DNA of 64,000 nucleotides. It comes from UBA2040 sp041674745 (GTDB lineage Bacteria > Bacteroidota > Bacteroidia > Flavobacteriales_D > Crocinitomicaceae). Below the pieces are notes generated by a model, which saw only the letters and a list, made by a program, of their open reading frames with translations, searched no databases and was not told where the DNA came from. This document shows positions 26,265-35,297 of the stretch, one piece after another. The position numbers and the translations under genes were made by a program. Positions within the stretch are counted from its first letter, which is position 1; each line of letters opens with the position of its first letter. The stretch covers positions 62,001 through 126,000 of the forward strand of contig JBAYVD010000010.1 in the NCBI GenBank assembly GCA_041674745.1, read 5' to 3'.

Positions 26265-26872
26265 AATACGTACTTATAATTCTTTCTATTATTTTAGGAT
26301 TTTACGCCACAAGTCAATCGTTTTCAAGCTACAACGATTCCTTGCTTAAAGAGCGAAAACTGAAAGAAAAAGAACTTCTCGACCCATCAAAAGGAATCTT
26401 ACAATCAGAAGATCTTCAGCATTTTGAATCCTTGCATTATTTTTTCATTGACAGCATCTACATCTGTAAAGCGTCCTTTGAACTAAACATAGGTAAGAAA
26501 TTCAACATGCCTACTTCCACGGAAAGAATGCCGGTTTACCGTCGATATGGTTATTTGCATTTTGAAATCAAAGGTTTAAAATATCAACTGACGGTGTATC
26601 AAAACATGGAATTGCGCAAAAAGAAAGAGTTTAAAAACTACTTCTTTGTTCCTTTTCGAGATCTTACTTCTGGAGAAATGACGTACGGCGGGGGAAGATA
26701 TCTGGATTTGACCATCCTAAAAAATCAAACAGCAGTAGAACTTGATTTCAACCAGGCATACAATCCTTATTGCGCTTATTCGCATCGCTATTCTTGCCCA
26801 ATTCCACCGGAAGAAAACACTTTAAAAATAGCCATCTACTCAGGGGAAAAAACACCCATCTACAAGGATTAA
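26261..26872 (+). CDS. DUF1684 family secreted/periplasmic protein
   Basis: This 203-residue protein has a signal peptide (MKYVLIILSIILGFYATSQS) and the DUF1684 core. The conserved run is FVPFRDLTSGEMTYGGGRYL (about 127-146), then DFNQAYNPYCAYS and YSCPIPPEEN (about 164-190), with three cysteines. The family has no proven function. Conserved Asp/Asn/Cys positions suggest ligand or metal binding. It is the last gene of the serine operon, with a terminator right after the stop, although a secreted protein is an odd companion for cytosolic serine enzymes. Confidence 0.82.
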   Translation: MKYVLIILSIILGFYATSQSFSSYNDSLLKERKLKEKELLDPSKGILQSEDLQHFESLHYFFIDSIYICKASFELNIGKKFNMPTSTERMPVYRRYGYLHFEIKGLKYQLTVYQNMELRKKKEFKNYFFVPFRDLTSGEMTYGGGRYLDLTILKNQTAVELDFNQAYNPYCAYSHRYSCPIPPEENTLKIAIYSGEKTPIYKD

Positions 26873-26879
26873 AAACAAA

Positions 26880-26905
26880 AAAGTCAGACTAAATAGCCTG
26901 ACTTT
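26880..26905. terminator. Bidirectional terminator between DUF1684 gene and pdhC
   Basis: AAAGTCAG (26880-26887) pairs with CTGACTTT (26898-26905) around a 10-base loop. An A-run precedes the stem. It serves both convergent transcripts. Confidence 0.8.
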
Positions 26906-26926
26906 CAATTTCATAAGTTTAATCTA

Positions 26927-28195
26927 TTAAACTAACATTTTAACAGGGTTTTCCATGTATTCTTTGAAGGTATTCAAGAATGCCGCTCCAGTCGCACCGT
27001 CCACCACTCGGTGATCGCAAGACAACGTTACTTTCATGATATTCCCGGGAACCACTTGACCGTTTTTCACTACTGGAACTTCTTTGATTCCTCCAATCGC
27101 TAAAATACAAGCATCTGGCGGATTAACAATTGCCGTAAATGAATCAATCCCGAACATACCTAAATTCGAAATGGTAAAGGTATTTCCTTCCCAATCGCTT
27201 GGTTGCAATTTTTTGTCTTTCGCTTTTTGAGCAAATGTTCTCACCTCTTCCCCGATTTGTGCTAATCCTTTTGAATCTGTAAAACGAACAACAGGAACCA
27301 ATAAGCCATCTTCTACAGCCACTGCAACACCAACATGAATGTGTTGATTACGACGAATCACATCGCCCAACCAAGAACTATTCACATTTGGATGTTTTCT
27401 CAATGCCATCGCTACTGATTTCACGACCATATCATTGAAAGAAATTTTCACTTCACCACTCGCATTCATCTCTTTTCGAGCCGTCATGGCGTTGTCCATG
27501 TTAATTTCTAAGTTTAAGTAGAAATGCGGTGCGGTAAATTTACTCTCTGCCAAACGTCTCGCAATCGTTTTACGCATTTGAGAAATAGGCTCATCTGTGT
27601 AACTTTCCTGTCCAACAGGAGCTGCAAATGTCATTGGTTTATTCGCTGGCGTATACGGAACATAATGATCGACATCTCTTTTAACGACACGACCATTTTC
27701 ACCCGTTCCACCCACCAAATTGATATCAATTCCTTTGTCTTCGGCTAATTTCTTCGCCAAAGGGCTTGCTAAAACTCTACTATCACTTGAATTATGAGCG
27801 ACTGGTGCTGGAGCCGCAGGCGCTGAAACCGGTGCTACTGGAGCTGGGCTTGGTGCTACTTCCGCTTTGGGTACTTCTGCTTGTGGCGCTTCTTTTTTTG
27901 CAGCAGGAGCATCTCCACCTGTGTTAGCACTGGCCAAAATCGCATCTACATCTTCTCCTTTTTCACCAATAATGGCCAAAACAGAGTTTACAGGTGCGCC
28001 TTTCCCTTTCTCTACACCAATGTACAACAAAGTACCATCGTAGAAGGATTCAAATTCCATGGTCGCTTTGTCGGTTTCAATTTCCGCCAACAATTCACCA
28101 TTTGTTACTGAATCTCCAACTTTTTTCAACCAATCCGCCACCACACCTTCGGTCATGGTGTCACTCAATTTCGGCATGTAAATAATTTCCGCCAT
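26927..28195 (-). CDS. pdhC: Pyruvate dehydrogenase E2, dihydrolipoamide acetyltransferase
   Basis: E2 moves the acetyl group from lipoate to CoA in the pyruvate dehydrogenase complex. The 422-residue protein has one N-terminal lipoyl domain with the attachment lysine in ETDKATMEF (about Lys43). An Ala/Pro-rich linker covers about 97-133, then a peripheral subunit-binding domain (VLASPLAKKLAEDKGIDI, about 141-158) and the catalytic acyltransferase domain ending with DHRVVDGATGAAF (about 394-406). It lies 20 bases downstream of pdhA, so the two form an operon. E1-beta is not adjacent. Confidence 0.93.
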   Translation of the reverse strand: MAEIIYMPKLSDTMTEGVVADWLKKVGDSVTNGELLAEIETDKATMEFESFYDGTLLYIGVEKGKGAPVNSVLAIIGEKGEDVDAILASANTGGDAPAAKKEAPQAEVPKAEVAPSPAPVAPVSAPAAPAPVAHNSSDSRVLASPLAKKLAEDKGIDINLVGGTGENGRVVKRDVDHYVPYTPANKPMTFAAPVGQESYTDEPISQMRKTIARRLAESKFTAPHFYLNLEINMDNAMTARKEMNASGEVKISFNDMVVKSVAMALRKHPNVNSSWLGDVIRRNQHIHVGVAVAVEDGLLVPVVRFTDSKGLAQIGEEVRTFAQKAKDKKLQPSDWEGNTFTISNLGMFGIDSFTAIVNPPDACILAIGGIKEVPVVKNGQVVPGNIMKVTLSCDHRVVDGATGAAFLNTFKEYMENPVKMLV

Positions 28196-28215
28196 ATTCT
28201 TTTTATCTCTTTCGA

Positions 28216-29268
28216 TTAATATTCAACTATGTATGGGTAATTCGGCTCTTTGTAGATGTCATCATACAAATCTTTACCTTCAGGATAAGGAGAGTTTTCA
28301 GCAAATTCAACTGATTCTTCCACTTCTTTTTTCACCCAATCTGAAACCTCATCCAATTGCTTCTGTGTCATCCATTTGTTGTCTTTGATGACACCTAAAC
28401 AATGTTCAATCGGATCTTGTTCCATCCATTCTGCCACCTCCTCTTTCGTTCTATATTTCTGAGGGTCTGACATGGAGTGACCTTTGTATCGGTACGTTCG
28501 GATATCCAACAGTGTTGGACCATCTCCGCGTCTGCCGCGTTCTGCCGCTTCAGCAATTGCCTCGTGTACATCCTCCGGACGCATTCCGTTCACAATTTTT
28601 GCTGGCATTTCGTAAGAACTTCCAATTTTTGACAAATCTTGTACGTTGGTCGTTCTTTCAACAGAAGTTCCCATCGCGTAATTGTTGTTTTCAATGATAA
28701 AAATCACCGGTAACTTCCACAACATGGCCATGTTGAATGTCTCGTGCAAGGCTCCTTGACGGACAGCGCCATCCCCCATGGAAACAACAGCGACATTGTT
28801 GGTTCCTGCATATTTCTCAGCAAAAGCAACACCGGCACCCATTGCAATTTGAGCACCTACAATCCCATGACCTCCCATGAATCCTTTTTCTTTATCAAAA
28901 AAGTGCATCGATCCTCCTTTACCTTTGGAACAACCTGTTGTTCGACCGTATAATTCCGCCATCAAAACGCGCGGGTCTGTCCCCAAAGCAATTGGATGTC
29001 CGTGGTCGCGGTAAGCTGTCATGTGTTTATCACCAACTTGACATGCACTCGCTGTACCTGCTACGATGGCTTCTTGACCAATGTAAAGGTGGCAAAAACC
29101 GCCAAATTTTTGTTGAATATACAATTGACCTGTTTTTTCCTCAAACTTACGAATGAGCAACATGTCTTTGTACCATTTCATGTACGTTTCCTTGGAAAAC
29201 TTGGTTCCTTTTTCGGCTTTAGACTTTACAGTCGCCGCACTTGGTGTCTTTGGGGCTTTCGTTGCCAT
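28216..29268 (-). CDS. pdhA: Pyruvate dehydrogenase E1 component, alpha subunit
   Basis: E1-alpha binds thiamine diphosphate and decarboxylates pyruvate. The 350-residue product has the TPP motif GDGAVRQGALHETFNMA (about 168-184) ending in ENNNYAMGT, and the phosphorylation-loop-like segment YRYKGHSMSDPQKYR (about 262-276). An N-terminal Lys/Ala-rich stretch of about 20 residues precedes the domain. Its partner E1-beta is not in this window and must be encoded elsewhere. Flavobacteria often split the genes this way. Co-transcribed with pdhC. Confidence 0.93.
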   Translation of the reverse strand: MATKAPKTPSAATVKSKAEKGTKFSKETYMKWYKDMLLIRKFEEKTGQLYIQQKFGGFCHLYIGQEAIVAGTASACQVGDKHMTAYRDHGHPIALGTDPRVLMAELYGRTTGCSKGKGGSMHFFDKEKGFMGGHGIVGAQIAMGAGVAFAEKYAGTNNVAVVSMGDGAVRQGALHETFNMAMLWKLPVIFIIENNNYAMGTSVERTTNVQDLSKIGSSYEMPAKIVNGMRPEDVHEAIAEAAERGRRGDGPTLLDIRTYRYKGHSMSDPQKYRTKEEVAEWMEQDPIEHCLGVIKDNKWMTQKQLDEVSDWVKKEVEESVEFAENSPYPEGKDLYDDIYKEPNYPYIVEY

Positions 29269-29294
29269 AGATACATCTAGTTTTTTACAAGAGA

Positions 29295-29302
29295 CAAATA
29301 TA
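29295..29302 (-). promoter_or_regulatory. -7 element of the pdhA-pdhC operon
   Basis: The minus strand reads TATATTTG, a full match to TAnnTTTG and the same sequence as at HU and THX. The leader is about 22 bases. I found no -33 TTG at 17-23 bases. Confidence 0.5.
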
Positions 29303-29512
29303 GTAAGAAGATTGTATTATTTGGCTCTAAGATTTTAAGAAATCGTTGTTGGTAATTGACATTCGAAGGAATTCAAAAACCATTTTCCACTTAAATTCGT
29401 TTGTGGATGGACTTTTTGATTAAAATGAATACTAAAAAAAAGAAATTGGGCCTGGTTTCCAACAAAAACAAAGTTTGCGTCAATTTGACACTTTCGATGT
29501 AATTTAGGGTAT

Positions 29513-30187
29513 TCAAGCTTCTGAACTAAACAAAAATTTATTGGGCTTCACCAAATCCATTTTCACGGCGTACATCACAATTCCAGCCGTATTTTTAACC
29601 CCCAATTTACCCATGATGTTTTTTCGGTGGGTATTTATGGTGTGATTACTCAAGAAAAGCATTTCCGCAATTTGAGCGTTCGTATACCCTTCCGCAATCC
29701 AAACGATAATTTCATTTTCACGCTCTGTTAAAAGAACCGGTGCGCAAGTAAAAGAATCCAAATCGATATCATTTACATCGATAGAGGCTTTTTGAATGGT
29801 TTCCAGGATTTGTCCGCAAAAAAACTTGGTTCCTTTGGACGTTTCTCGAACCGCATCTACAATTTCGGCTACGTCACAGTCCTTTTTAATATAAGATTTC
29901 ACGCCACTTCTCAAAGCATGAACCAAGGTTTGAGCTGATTGTTCTGGTGTAATGGCTAAAATTTGAATTTTCGGGTATTTTTTTCGGATTTTAGGTACAA
30001 TGTCGATATCAAAACCGTGAGCGGTATAATCAATCAATAAAACGTCCGTTTCAAATTGCTTTAGCAAAGCCAACAACTGATCGTTGCTCCTTGCCTCTCC
30101 AACCACATCAATACCTTTCTCTGCATGAAGGATGCTTTGAAGCCCAACCATTACGATATCGTTATTGTCTGCGATTACGACTTTCAT
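29513..30187 (-). CDS. LuxR/NarL-type response regulator
   Basis: This 224-residue regulator has a receiver domain (about 1-120) with acidic residues in IADNND, the phospho-acceptor Asp53 in LLIDYTAHG and the conserved Lys in SYIKKD (about 103). A LuxR helix-turn-helix follows (LTERENEIIVWIAEGYTNAQIAEMLFLSNHTINTHRKNI, quoted in parts: LTERENEI, GYTNAQIAE, HTINTHRKN). No histidine kinase is next to it, so the partner is elsewhere. A 244-base gap separates it from pdhA on the same strand, and no regulatory link between them can be shown. Confidence 0.88.
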   Translation of the reverse strand: MKVVIADNNDIVMVGLQSILHAEKGIDVVGEARSNDQLLALLKQFETDVLLIDYTAHGFDIDIVPKIRKKYPKIQILAITPEQSAQTLVHALRSGVKSYIKKDCDVAEIVDAVRETSKGTKFFCGQILETIQKASIDVNDIDLDSFTCAPVLLTERENEIIVWIAEGYTNAQIAEMLFLSNHTINTHRKNIMGKLGVKNTAGIVMYAVKMDLVKPNKFLFSSEA

Positions 30188-30228
30188 GCAAAATTTGGTT
30201 TTTCTTATTTAGAATTGTTTTAGATAAG

Positions 30229-30262
30229 CAAATGTATAAAATTTGATGTAGTTAAGCGGCAA
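30229..30262 (-). promoter_or_regulatory. Promoter of the LuxR-type regulator (TTG-N23-TACATTTG)
   Basis: The minus strand has TTG at 30260-30262 and TACATTTG at 30229-30236 with 23 bases between. The leader is about 38 bases. Confidence 0.5.
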
Positions 30263-30336
30263 TTTTCCTTTGAAAGAATCGTGAAATCCCAAATAAACGC
30301 TCAAACTACTATCAATCAAAAACTTATATCAACAAA

Positions 30337-30363
30337 AAAGAGTCAACGGATGGCTGACTCTTT
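30337..30363 (-). terminator. Terminator after glutamine synthetase III
   Basis: AAAGAGTCA (30337-30345) pairs perfectly with TGACTCTTT (30355-30363) around a 9-base loop. The A-run to its left supplies the U-tract on the minus strand. Confidence 0.85.
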
Positions 30364-30382
30364 TTAATGGTTTTGATCTTCC

Positions 30383-32569
30383 TTATCTTGTCCAAAGCAT
30401 TTCTCTGAATTTTGGCAAAGGCCACAATTCATCGTCTACTAAGATTTCTAATTTATCGGCATGGTAACGAATCTCATCGAAATGTACTTTTACTTTGTCG
30501 CAATACACACGCGCACGTTTTTCCATGTCTTCAATTTGATTGGCATCTTTGCGATCTACCAACATTTTGTCGCAGGCATCTTTCATTTTATTCATGTGAA
30601 GCGATGTTCTCATTAACAAATCCAACTGTGCATCACAAGCTACTTTCGCTTGCTTTTCACCCAATACGTCGAACATGCCTTGTACATTTTTCAACAATTG
30701 ATTTTGGTAATCCACAACAGCCGGCAAAATATGATTCAATGCTAAGTCACCCATTAATCGAGCCTCAATTTGAATTTTGTAAACGTACGCTTCGTATTCT
30801 ATTTCTTGACGAGCGTGCAATTCACGAGGCGTTAAAACGCCTAAATCATCAAACAATTTGGATACTTTTTTATCACCCCATATTTTCAAAGCACTTGGTG
30901 TGTCTTTCAAATTGGAAAGTCCTCGTTTTGCGGCTTCTTTTACCCATTCTTCTCCATATCCGTTTCCTTCAAAACGAATTTTCTTAGAAGCAGTAATCAA
31001 CACTTGCAATTCCTTCAAAATCGCTTCGTCTTTGCTTTCTCCTTTGTTTATGCGCGCATCCACTGTTTTTTTGAATATTTTCAATTGATTCGCCATAATC
31101 GTATTCAATACAATCATAGCGGATGAACAATTCGCAGATGAACCTACCGCACGGAATTCAAATTTATTTCCAGTAAAAGCGAACGGAGAGGTTCTATTTC
31201 TATCGGTATTGTCCAAGATAATCTGTGGAATTTTACCAATGTTCAACTTCAACTCCGTTTTTTCTTCTGGCGTCATTTTTCCAGCTTTCACATTTTTCTC
31301 TAAATTGTCCAATGCTTGGGTCAATTGAGATCCAATGAAGGCAGAAATAATCGCTGGAGGCGCTTCGTTGGCACCCAAACGGTGGTCATTTCCTGCTCCA
31401 GCGATACAAGCGCGCAACAAATCTGCGTTGTCGTGAATAGCAGCTATCGTATTCACGAAGAAAGTTAAAAATTGTAAGTTAGATTTTGGATTTTTTCCAG
31501 GTGCCAACAAATTCACACCTGTATCCGTTGCTAATGCCCAATTGTTGTGTTTACCAGATCCATTCACTCCTGCAAACGGTTTTTCATGCAACAACACGCG
31601 GAAATTGTGTTTTCTAGCGACTTTTTCCATGATGTCCATCAACAATAAGTTGTGGTCGTTCGCTAAATTACATTCTTCAAAAATGGGTGCGCACTCAAAT
31701 TGGTTTGGAGCTACTTCATTGTGTCGTGTCGTAACAGGAATTCCCAATCGAATCGCTTCGTATTCAAATTCACGCATGAAATTGGTCGCTCTTTCTGGAA
31801 TGGAACCAAAATAATGGTCATCCAATTGCTGCCCTTTCGCTGGCGCATGTCCGAACAAAGCACGTCCTGTCATCATGATATCTGGTCGCGCATTGAAATG
31901 AGCCGAATCAATCAAGAAATATTCTTGTTCCCACCCCAAGGTAGCTTGAACTTTCGTAACGTTTTTATCAAAATATTGGCAAACCTCAGTAGCAGCTTGA
32001 TCAACCGCATGTAAAGCTTTTAAAAGCGGCATTTTGTAATCCAAGGCTTCACCTGTGTAAGAAATGAAAATTGTTGGAATACAAAGGGTTTTACTGATCA
32101 CGAATGCTGGAGAAGATGGATCCCATGCCGTGTATCCTCGTGCTTCAAATGTATTTCGGATTCCTCCATTTGGAAAGGAAGAAGCATCTGGTTCTTGTTG
32201 CACTAATAAATCCCCATCAAATCGCTCAATGGCTCTTCCAGGACCCACTGGTTTGAAAAATGCATCGTGTTTTTCAGCAGTAGAACCTGTTAAAGGCTGA
32301 AACCAGTGTGTATAATGGGTAGCACCTTTTGTCAAAGCCCAATCTTTCATGGCAGAAGCAACTTGGTCTGCAATACGTCGATCCAATCGAGTTCCATTCT
32401 GAATGGACTCTACCATCGATTTATACGCTTCACTCGGAAGGTATTCACGCATGATTTCGGTGTGGAAAACATTTTCTCCAAATACTTCAGAGATTTTACC
32501 ATCAAAACTGATTTTGCGAGGAACCCTGTTCATCACATCTTGATAAGCTTGCATTCTTTTCGTTGCCAT
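30383..32569 (-). CDS. glnN: Glutamine synthetase type III
   Basis: GSIII makes glutamine from glutamate, ammonia and ATP and is the usual large form in Bacteroidota and cyanobacteria. The open frame reaches 32608, but MATKRMQAYQDVMNRVPRKI starting at 32569 is the family-type start (728 residues). Family segments include KHDAFFKPVGPGRAIERFDG (quoted part of the N-terminal domain), GWEQEYFLID (metal-binding Glu), VTTRHNEVAPNQFE, and VNGSGKHNNWAL, the ATP/metal loop. The C-terminal helical extension (after about 600) is typical. It is monocistronic, with its own -7 element and terminator. Confidence 0.95.
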   Translation of the reverse strand: MATKRMQAYQDVMNRVPRKISFDGKISEVFGENVFHTEIMREYLPSEAYKSMVESIQNGTRLDRRIADQVASAMKDWALTKGATHYTHWFQPLTGSTAEKHDAFFKPVGPGRAIERFDGDLLVQQEPDASSFPNGGIRNTFEARGYTAWDPSSPAFVISKTLCIPTIFISYTGEALDYKMPLLKALHAVDQAATEVCQYFDKNVTKVQATLGWEQEYFLIDSAHFNARPDIMMTGRALFGHAPAKGQQLDDHYFGSIPERATNFMREFEYEAIRLGIPVTTRHNEVAPNQFECAPIFEECNLANDHNLLLMDIMEKVARKHNFRVLLHEKPFAGVNGSGKHNNWALATDTGVNLLAPGKNPKSNLQFLTFFVNTIAAIHDNADLLRACIAGAGNDHRLGANEAPPAIISAFIGSQLTQALDNLEKNVKAGKMTPEEKTELKLNIGKIPQIILDNTDRNRTSPFAFTGNKFEFRAVGSSANCSSAMIVLNTIMANQLKIFKKTVDARINKGESKDEAILKELQVLITASKKIRFEGNGYGEEWVKEAAKRGLSNLKDTPSALKIWGDKKVSKLFDDLGVLTPRELHARQEIEYEAYVYKIQIEARLMGDLALNHILPAVVDYQNQLLKNVQGMFDVLGEKQAKVACDAQLDLLMRTSLHMNKMKDACDKMLVDRKDANQIEDMEKRARVYCDKVKVHFDEIRYHADKLEILVDDELWPLPKFREMLWTR

Positions 32570-32594
32570 TTTCAATAATTTTAAAGAATTTTGA

Positions 32595-32602
32595 CAAAGG
32601 TA
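32595..32602 (-). promoter_or_regulatory. -7 element of glutamine synthetase III gene
   Basis: The minus strand reads TACCTTTG, matching TAnnTTTG. A run of six C residues lies just upstream in the spacer. The -33 element is not clear. The leader is about 20 bases. Confidence 0.45.
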
Positions 32603-32682
32603 GTACATTTTTTAGGGGGGTAAATTAAAAAATAGCAATTATTTTTCAACCAACCCCCACTTAAATGAACAATATCTACAAA

Positions 32683-32710
32683 AAAAGCCAATTCCGAAGA
32701 ATTGGCTTTT
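32683..32710 (-). terminator. Terminator after the SdrD-like T9SS protein
   Basis: AAAAGCCAATTC pairs perfectly over 12 bp with GAATTGGCTTTT around a CGAA loop (32683-32710). The left-hand A-run provides the U-tract for the minus strand. The loop and closing pairs are the same as in the ilvE terminator. Confidence 0.9.
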
Positions 32711-32731
32711 ACAAAATAATCGATTCGACTC

Positions 32732-35158
32732 TTATTTTTTAATAACGCGCAGGGCTGAAGTTTCATTGTTGGAATAAACATTCACCAAGTAAACGCCACT
32801 CGTTAAAGTCGATAAGTCCAAATGAATGTATAGACCAGTTGTTTTAATTTGATAAACTGTTTTACCTGTAATATCGGTCACCGTTATTTGATCAATATTT
32901 TTAGCCGATTGAATGTTCAACAAATCGTTGAATGGATTCGGCATGACCAACACTTTATTTGTTTCATTTTCCAATATACCAAGCACATTGTTCTCGTTAA
33001 AGGTTGTGTTTGTCACGATCGCCGGATTCCAATCAAAGTAAATGTGTGCGGTATTGAAAATTTGTGATCCAATTCCATTTCCAGCATTTTCCTTGATTGA
33101 ATAAGTCAACTCACCATGACTCAGGGCTTCATTGGAAGTGCTATCGGGCAACCAAATTCCTGGAAAATTGAATTTCATTACTCCATTCCCTAAATCAATC
33201 AACTGCATATCGTGAGAAGCATGGATCATTTTCATTGTTGTCCAATCCAAGTTTGCACTCAAGGTATCTAGAATGTAAATATCTTGGGCTGGCGCTGTTC
33301 CTGTATTCTGGAAACGAATGGTGTACGTTAATTCATCTTGAACAGATGGGCTTATGATGGTTTGTGTACTTACATTTTTGTCATTTGGATCATAACTATT
33401 GCCCAAAATCATCATCAACGACCCATTGTTGTTAGCAGTATAGCAATCTGCATTGGTTCCGGTCGCGGTAATGGTAGACGAATAAATATGTTGCGTTCCG
33501 TTCACCAAACCACCTGGCACACTGAAATAGATTACATCTTCGCTGATGAAGTTTGATCCGTTGCTTCCCGAAATCACCCATGTAATGGTATTTCCTGAAA
33601 TCGTGTAGTTTTGATTAAAAATAGAAGAGGTAATTGGTGTTACTCCCGCTGGATAAGTCATTGTCAAGATATACGACTGAGCTGGTGAAGGACCGTAATT
33701 TCCCCATTTCAATTTTACATAATTTGTTTGATTTTGGTAATACCCTATCCAAGGAGTAACCAATGTCCACAAATCCGCACAACCAGCACTGGATCCACAA
33801 TTGATTCCTACATAAACCGGCGTTAACGAATTACAGTTGGTTGACGTTGTGAAAGAAGGAACATTCATTGTATATCCATGTTGACTCAACCAATATTGGT
33901 TTATGGAAATTGTCGTGGCAGATCCCAAATAACCAAATCCAGAATAATTAAATACACCATTGCTGTTTGAATAAACGACTATTGAGTTGCCATTTGAAGT
34001 TAGAGTAACAGGCGCATATGGAATCGTTACTTCTCCTGAATCCAAAATACCGTTGGTATTCGCATCGCAGAAAACCCAACCGATGACACATTCACTTTGA
34101 ACGGTTGAAGAATCACAATCTACTGCAAAGTTGGTCGGGTAATTGGAGGCTTGTGAACACAGCGTAACCGTTGTAGATTGTGTGTTATTGGTTAAATAAT
34201 AACCACTTTGTGCCAACCATCCTGCATTTACGGTAATCACTGCTATTCCCGTATTGGGATTCGGAAAAGAAATCGTGTAGAAACCGTTTGCATCCGTGAT
34301 TCCGTAATACGATTGGTTGTTGTAACTAACAATCACTGGCGCAGAAGCAATTCCTGTTTCACCAGAATCAAAAACACCGTTGCCATTGTCATCACAATAT
34401 ACCTGACCTGTCGAACAACCCGTATACGTTGGCACCGTAACACAATTCAAGGTAACCATAAACGTGGTTTGCGCTCCTGGATATACATTGATGGCAGTTG
34501 GTACCACAGAAGCCATACTATAATTATTTGCAGCTAACCATACACTGTTCAATTGAATTGTATACAAACCATTCGGAACTGTAGGAAGTATGGCTTGACC
34601 ATTCACCAGGTTACCGGAATATACATTACCCAATGTATTCGAAATTTCAAATGGGATAACTCCGTACAAAGTAGAGTCCACAATACCGTCAGCGTTGCAA
34701 TCGACATTTACGACTCCGTATACAAATGTATTGCAATTGCCCGATAAATAAACCGTTTCTGTAAGCATGGCATACGTATTATTACTCGGGTTTGTCACGG
34801 TAATTACCATCGTGTAATTGCTTCCCAAAGGATAAATGTGTTGCGGCATACCGCCTCCGAATTGAATGTCTACTCCTGCTGCCGTAGATTGCCCTGTATA
34901 AGTGCTTGTAGTACCATCTCCCCAACTAATCCCCACAACAATGGGTCCTGGAAGAAAAATAGAACCTTGAATGGACAGAAAATAATCTGCATTCGATGTG
35001 AAGCTTTGGTACTGAGGAGCAATTGCTATGGTAACAATACTGTCACATGGATTTACCCACGCTGTATCGATATTTAATCCTGTAATAGTATACGATTGTG
35101 CATAAAGACCGGTCGAAAACACAATCGAGCAGGCCAATAAAAGTTGTTTTAATTTCAT
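32732..35158 (-). CDS. Secreted T9SS cargo protein with SdrD-like repeats
   Basis: This 808-residue protein begins with a signal peptide (MKLKQLLLACSIVFSTGLYA). After a PKD-like part (WGDGTTSTYTGQS) come three repeats built on a Ca-binding-like core: VDCNADGIVDS, CDDNGNGVFDSGETG and CDANTNGILDSGEV (about 150-420), resembling SdrD B domains. A DUF11/DUF7619-like domain (DPNDKNVSTQTI, then LTYTIRFQNTGTAPAQDIYI) covers about 590-720. The T9SS type A sorting tail is at the end (VMPNPFNDLLNIQ, then GVYLVNVYSNN). Its role is probably surface adhesion or structure. It has its own terminator. Confidence 0.88.
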   Translation of the reverse strand: MKLKQLLLACSIVFSTGLYAQSYTITGLNIDTAWVNPCDSIVTIAIAPQYQSFTSNADYFLSIQGSIFLPGPIVVGISWGDGTTSTYTGQSTAAGVDIQFGGGMPQHIYPLGSNYTMVITVTNPSNNTYAMLTETVYLSGNCNTFVYGVVNVDCNADGIVDSTLYGVIPFEISNTLGNVYSGNLVNGQAILPTVPNGLYTIQLNSVWLAANNYSMASVVPTAINVYPGAQTTFMVTLNCVTVPTYTGCSTGQVYCDDNGNGVFDSGETGIASAPVIVSYNNQSYYGITDANGFYTISFPNPNTGIAVITVNAGWLAQSGYYLTNNTQSTTVTLCSQASNYPTNFAVDCDSSTVQSECVIGWVFCDANTNGILDSGEVTIPYAPVTLTSNGNSIVVYSNSNGVFNYSGFGYLGSATTISINQYWLSQHGYTMNVPSFTTSTNCNSLTPVYVGINCGSSAGCADLWTLVTPWIGYYQNQTNYVKLKWGNYGPSPAQSYILTMTYPAGVTPITSSIFNQNYTISGNTITWVISGSNGSNFISEDVIYFSVPGGLVNGTQHIYSSTITATGTNADCYTANNNGSLMMILGNSYDPNDKNVSTQTIISPSVQDELTYTIRFQNTGTAPAQDIYILDTLSANLDWTTMKMIHASHDMQLIDLGNGVMKFNFPGIWLPDSTSNEALSHGELTYSIKENAGNGIGSQIFNTAHIYFDWNPAIVTNTTFNENNVLGILENETNKVLVMPNPFNDLLNIQSAKNIDQITVTDITGKTVYQIKTTGLYIHLDLSTLTSGVYLVNVYSNNETSALRVIKK

Positions 35159-35297
35159 GGTTTTAATTTTTCAATTCATTCGTAAAAACGGTCTGTTTTA
35201 AAATTTGGGGGGGCTTAATTTAAACAGTTCCACATTGAATAACCGAATGACGATAATATTTCTGATTTGGTTGCCTAGAAGAAATGAGTGACAAAGA

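Noticed and set aside
30412..30987. Open frame of 191 residues opposite glutamine synthetase III
   Set aside because: The composition (many His, Arg, Leu, Phe) mirrors the complementary strand of the real gene and no family features are seen.
32611..32616. G6 run upstream of glutamine synthetase III as a phase-variable switch
   Set aside because: Six bases is short for slippage, and the run is in a conserved housekeeping promoter spacer where switching would be harmful.
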